A DNA stretch of 40,342 bases from an uncultured Colwellia sp. (GTDB lineage: Bacteria > Pseudomonadota > Gammaproteobacteria > Enterobacterales > Alteromonadaceae), in NCBI GenBank assembly GCA_913058405.1, contig CAJXRC010000015.1, positions 1 through 40,342 of the forward strand. Direction: 5' to 3'. Shown piece after piece: positions 39,181-40,342 of this stretch (position 1 is the first letter of the stretch; each line of letters starts with the position of its first letter). Below the pieces are notes generated by a model. It worked only from the letters and a program-made list of their open reading frames with translations, made no database searches and had not been told where the DNA came from. The position numbers and the translations under genes were made by a program.

Positions 39181-39993
39181 TTATTGATTAAATAAACGTT
39201 TTCGATTCGAAATGGTTAATAGAATGAGTCCCATTGCCAATATGAAAAGGCTACTTGGTTCAGGAGTTTGCGTTACAACAGGCGCACCTAGCGCAGACGA
39301 TATTAGAACTTGAGACTGACTGAAATGACGTTCAGCAAAGAAAAAACTAAATTTATATTCTTCACCTTCAGCAATCCCCTGATCGGCAGCAACTGTAGCC
39401 ATATTAAAGTCACCATTTACTGCACCGTGAATACCACCGATATCAAGCACTAACTCATCATTTATAAATACCCATACATCATCATCACCCGTAAAACTAA
39501 ACAAGTTACTATTAGCGGCATTATAAATAAGATCTAAATCAAATTGTGCTGTAAATAAATAGTTATGTTCCACATGGGGATCAAAATCAGGGTTTACAAA
39601 ATCTAACGGGAAAAATTCTGAGTTATCATAAGTTAAAGTGCCTGTACCGTCATCAAGTTGTGCAGTAATAGGTATTACATAATCTTGAATACATGTAGTT
39701 CCAGGGGTTAATGGGTTACAAGCACCGTACCAAGTAGAAAAGGTAGTAGCGTTGTCTACAGCACCGTAACCATTAGCGCCGGCAAAAACAGGAACGCCAC
39801 CTACAAGCATAGGACCAACCATACCAGTAGTTAAGCCTGTAATATTTGATTCATCAAAGTCAGCATGTGACGGTGTAAAATCCCGAAATGTCACGTTTAC
39901 ATCATAATCAACTAAAGCGGCCTGAGTCAGTGCCGAAAAACAAAAGATGATAATAGCAGCGGTATGAAGTAATGATTTTTTAATAATTTTCAT
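39181..39993 (-). CDS. Fibro-slime domain PEP-CTERM exported protein
   Basis: A 270-aa secreted protein from the ATG at 39993, with GGAG eight nt upstream. Signal peptide 1-25 (LLHTAAIIIFCFSALTQA). The mature body is a fibro-slime domain, first known from slime-mould and fibrobacter cellulose-binding proteins: YDVNVTFRDFTPSHADF, then FTAQFDLDLIY, FSFTGDDDVWVFINDELVLDIGGIHG and YKFSFFFAERHFSQSQVLI. The DDDVWVFINDxLVxDIGGxH motif is diagnostic. The C-terminus has TPEPSS, a helix LFILAMGLILLTI and a basic NRKRL tail, a PEP-CTERM signal. It may be part of an extracellular matrix. The only open feature beyond it is the 40018-40292 spacer. Confidence 0.9.
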   Translation of the reverse strand: MKIIKKSLLHTAAIIIFCFSALTQAALVDYDVNVTFRDFTPSHADFDESNITGLTTGMVGPMLVGGVPVFAGANGYGAVDNATTFSTWYGACNPLTPGTTCIQDYVIPITAQLDDGTGTLTYDNSEFFPLDFVNPDFDPHVEHNYLFTAQFDLDLIYNAANSNLFSFTGDDDVWVFINDELVLDIGGIHGAVNGDFNMATVAADQGIAEGEEYKFSFFFAERHFSQSQVLISSALGAPVVTQTPEPSSLFILAMGLILLTISNRKRLFNQ

Positions 39994-40017
39994 CTGGCTA
40001 TCTCCATTAGTGAACAA

Positions 40018-40292
40018 AAGTTAGTGTTAAACACTAAACTTAGGTTAGTTAAATAGCGAGTTAAGCAAAAAAAACTCTTCCTGATGTACCCTTTCCCTTT
40101 ACTTACTTCAACCGACTTTATGAAATTAAAAACTAACCTAATACTTAACACATCAACCGATTTAAACTGGTGGATGTGATAATGAATATGCTTAATTTAT
40201 GCCATTAAAAAATTGTCAGCCTTATCATTAGACTATAAATTTGTATAAAGAAATAATAAAATTATTGTAAAAAAACTGGACAGTTTATCGTC
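40018..40292. other. Spacer with no supported gene
   Basis: 275 bases upstream of the fibro-slime gene. It is AT-rich and must contain that gene's promoter. I see no hairpin terminator, repeat end or open frame that I would defend. The contig adapter follows at 40293. Confidence 0.6.
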
Positions 40293-40342
40293 CTGTCTCT
40301 TATACACATCTCCGAGCCCACGAGACCGTACTAGATCTCGTA
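40293..40342 (-). other. Residual Nextera i7 sequencing adapter (reverse orientation)
   Basis: An exact reverse complement of bases 1-50: the Tn5 mosaic end CTGTCTCTTATACACATCT, then the linker CCGAGCCCACGAGAC, the index CGTACTAG and ATCTCGTA. Non-biological. The same i7 index at both ends is consistent with read-through adapters kept by the assembler. Confidence 0.98.

Noticed and set aside
1-40342. Perfect 50-bp terminal inverted repeats suggesting a linear plasmid, phage or composite transposon
   Set aside because: The repeats are the Nextera i7 adapter with its index; they are of laboratory origin.

Overview
This window looks like a chromosomal contig from a marine gammaproteobacterium of the order Alteromonadales, most likely Colwellia or a close relative such as Thalassotalea. 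The basis is the low GC content (roughly 38 percent by eye), the gene families present (DUF3019, DUF3545, DUF1456/YehS, DUF2750, DUF3300, MipA/OmpV, RhlE, PEP-CTERM proteins), and many small inverted-repeat elements in the spacers. Genus is inference; there is no rRNA or tRNA here. The first and last 50 bases are not genomic: they are mirror-image copies of an Illumina Nextera i7 adapter left on the contig, so the real sequence is about 51-40292.

Layout. 363-5013: an S9 peptidase, a CreA-family lipoprotein, and a divergent LysE exporter/LysR pair. 5062-8837: an RstA/RstB-like two-component system downstream of a MipA/OmpV-like outer membrane protein and a DUF3019 periplasmic protein, with an RstA-box-like site before the mipA-like gene. 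9447-14231: small conserved proteins, an MscS channel, an RhlE helicase, a GIY-YIG-fold protein and a DUF2750 protein, separated by repeat elements. 14775-18890: a beta-lactamase-fold serine hydrolase, a DsbA-like oxidoreductase, a PEP-CTERM protein and an AraC-HDOD fusion regulator. 19186-24843: an orphan MlaC-like protein with a TetR regulator that share an operator motif, a LEA2 lipoprotein, a small hydrolase, a DUF2798 membrane protein, a universal stress protein behind a perfect FNR-type box, a stand-alone PAS protein and a flavodoxin. 25148-34968: five divergent or adjacent regulator/enzyme units (OYE reductase/TetR, Gate-domain transporter/Lrp, PEP-mutase-like lyase/LysR, a DUF3300 protein, LysR/quinone-oxidoreductase-like plus a small monooxygenase). 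35090-39993: a PhoPQ-like operon led by a PepSY protein with a PhoP-box-like site, then two exported proteins with C-terminal sorting signals.

The region is mostly accessory regulation and envelope or stress functions: two complete two-component systems, four LysR, two TetR, one Lrp, one AraC-HDOD. Several regulators sit next to their probable targets, and for four of them candidate operators are visible.

The most unusual non-coding content is a dispersed family of 180-335 bp inverted-repeat elements (10305, 13055, 14296, 29602, 37632, plus fragments at the left edge and 19126). Three share a colinear 53-nt core. Two share a 3' module whose 8-bp hairpin has changed at five of eight pairs with every pair kept complementary, which points to selection on a folded RNA or single-stranded DNA. 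No CRISPR array, rRNA, tRNA, prophage or intact transposase was found.
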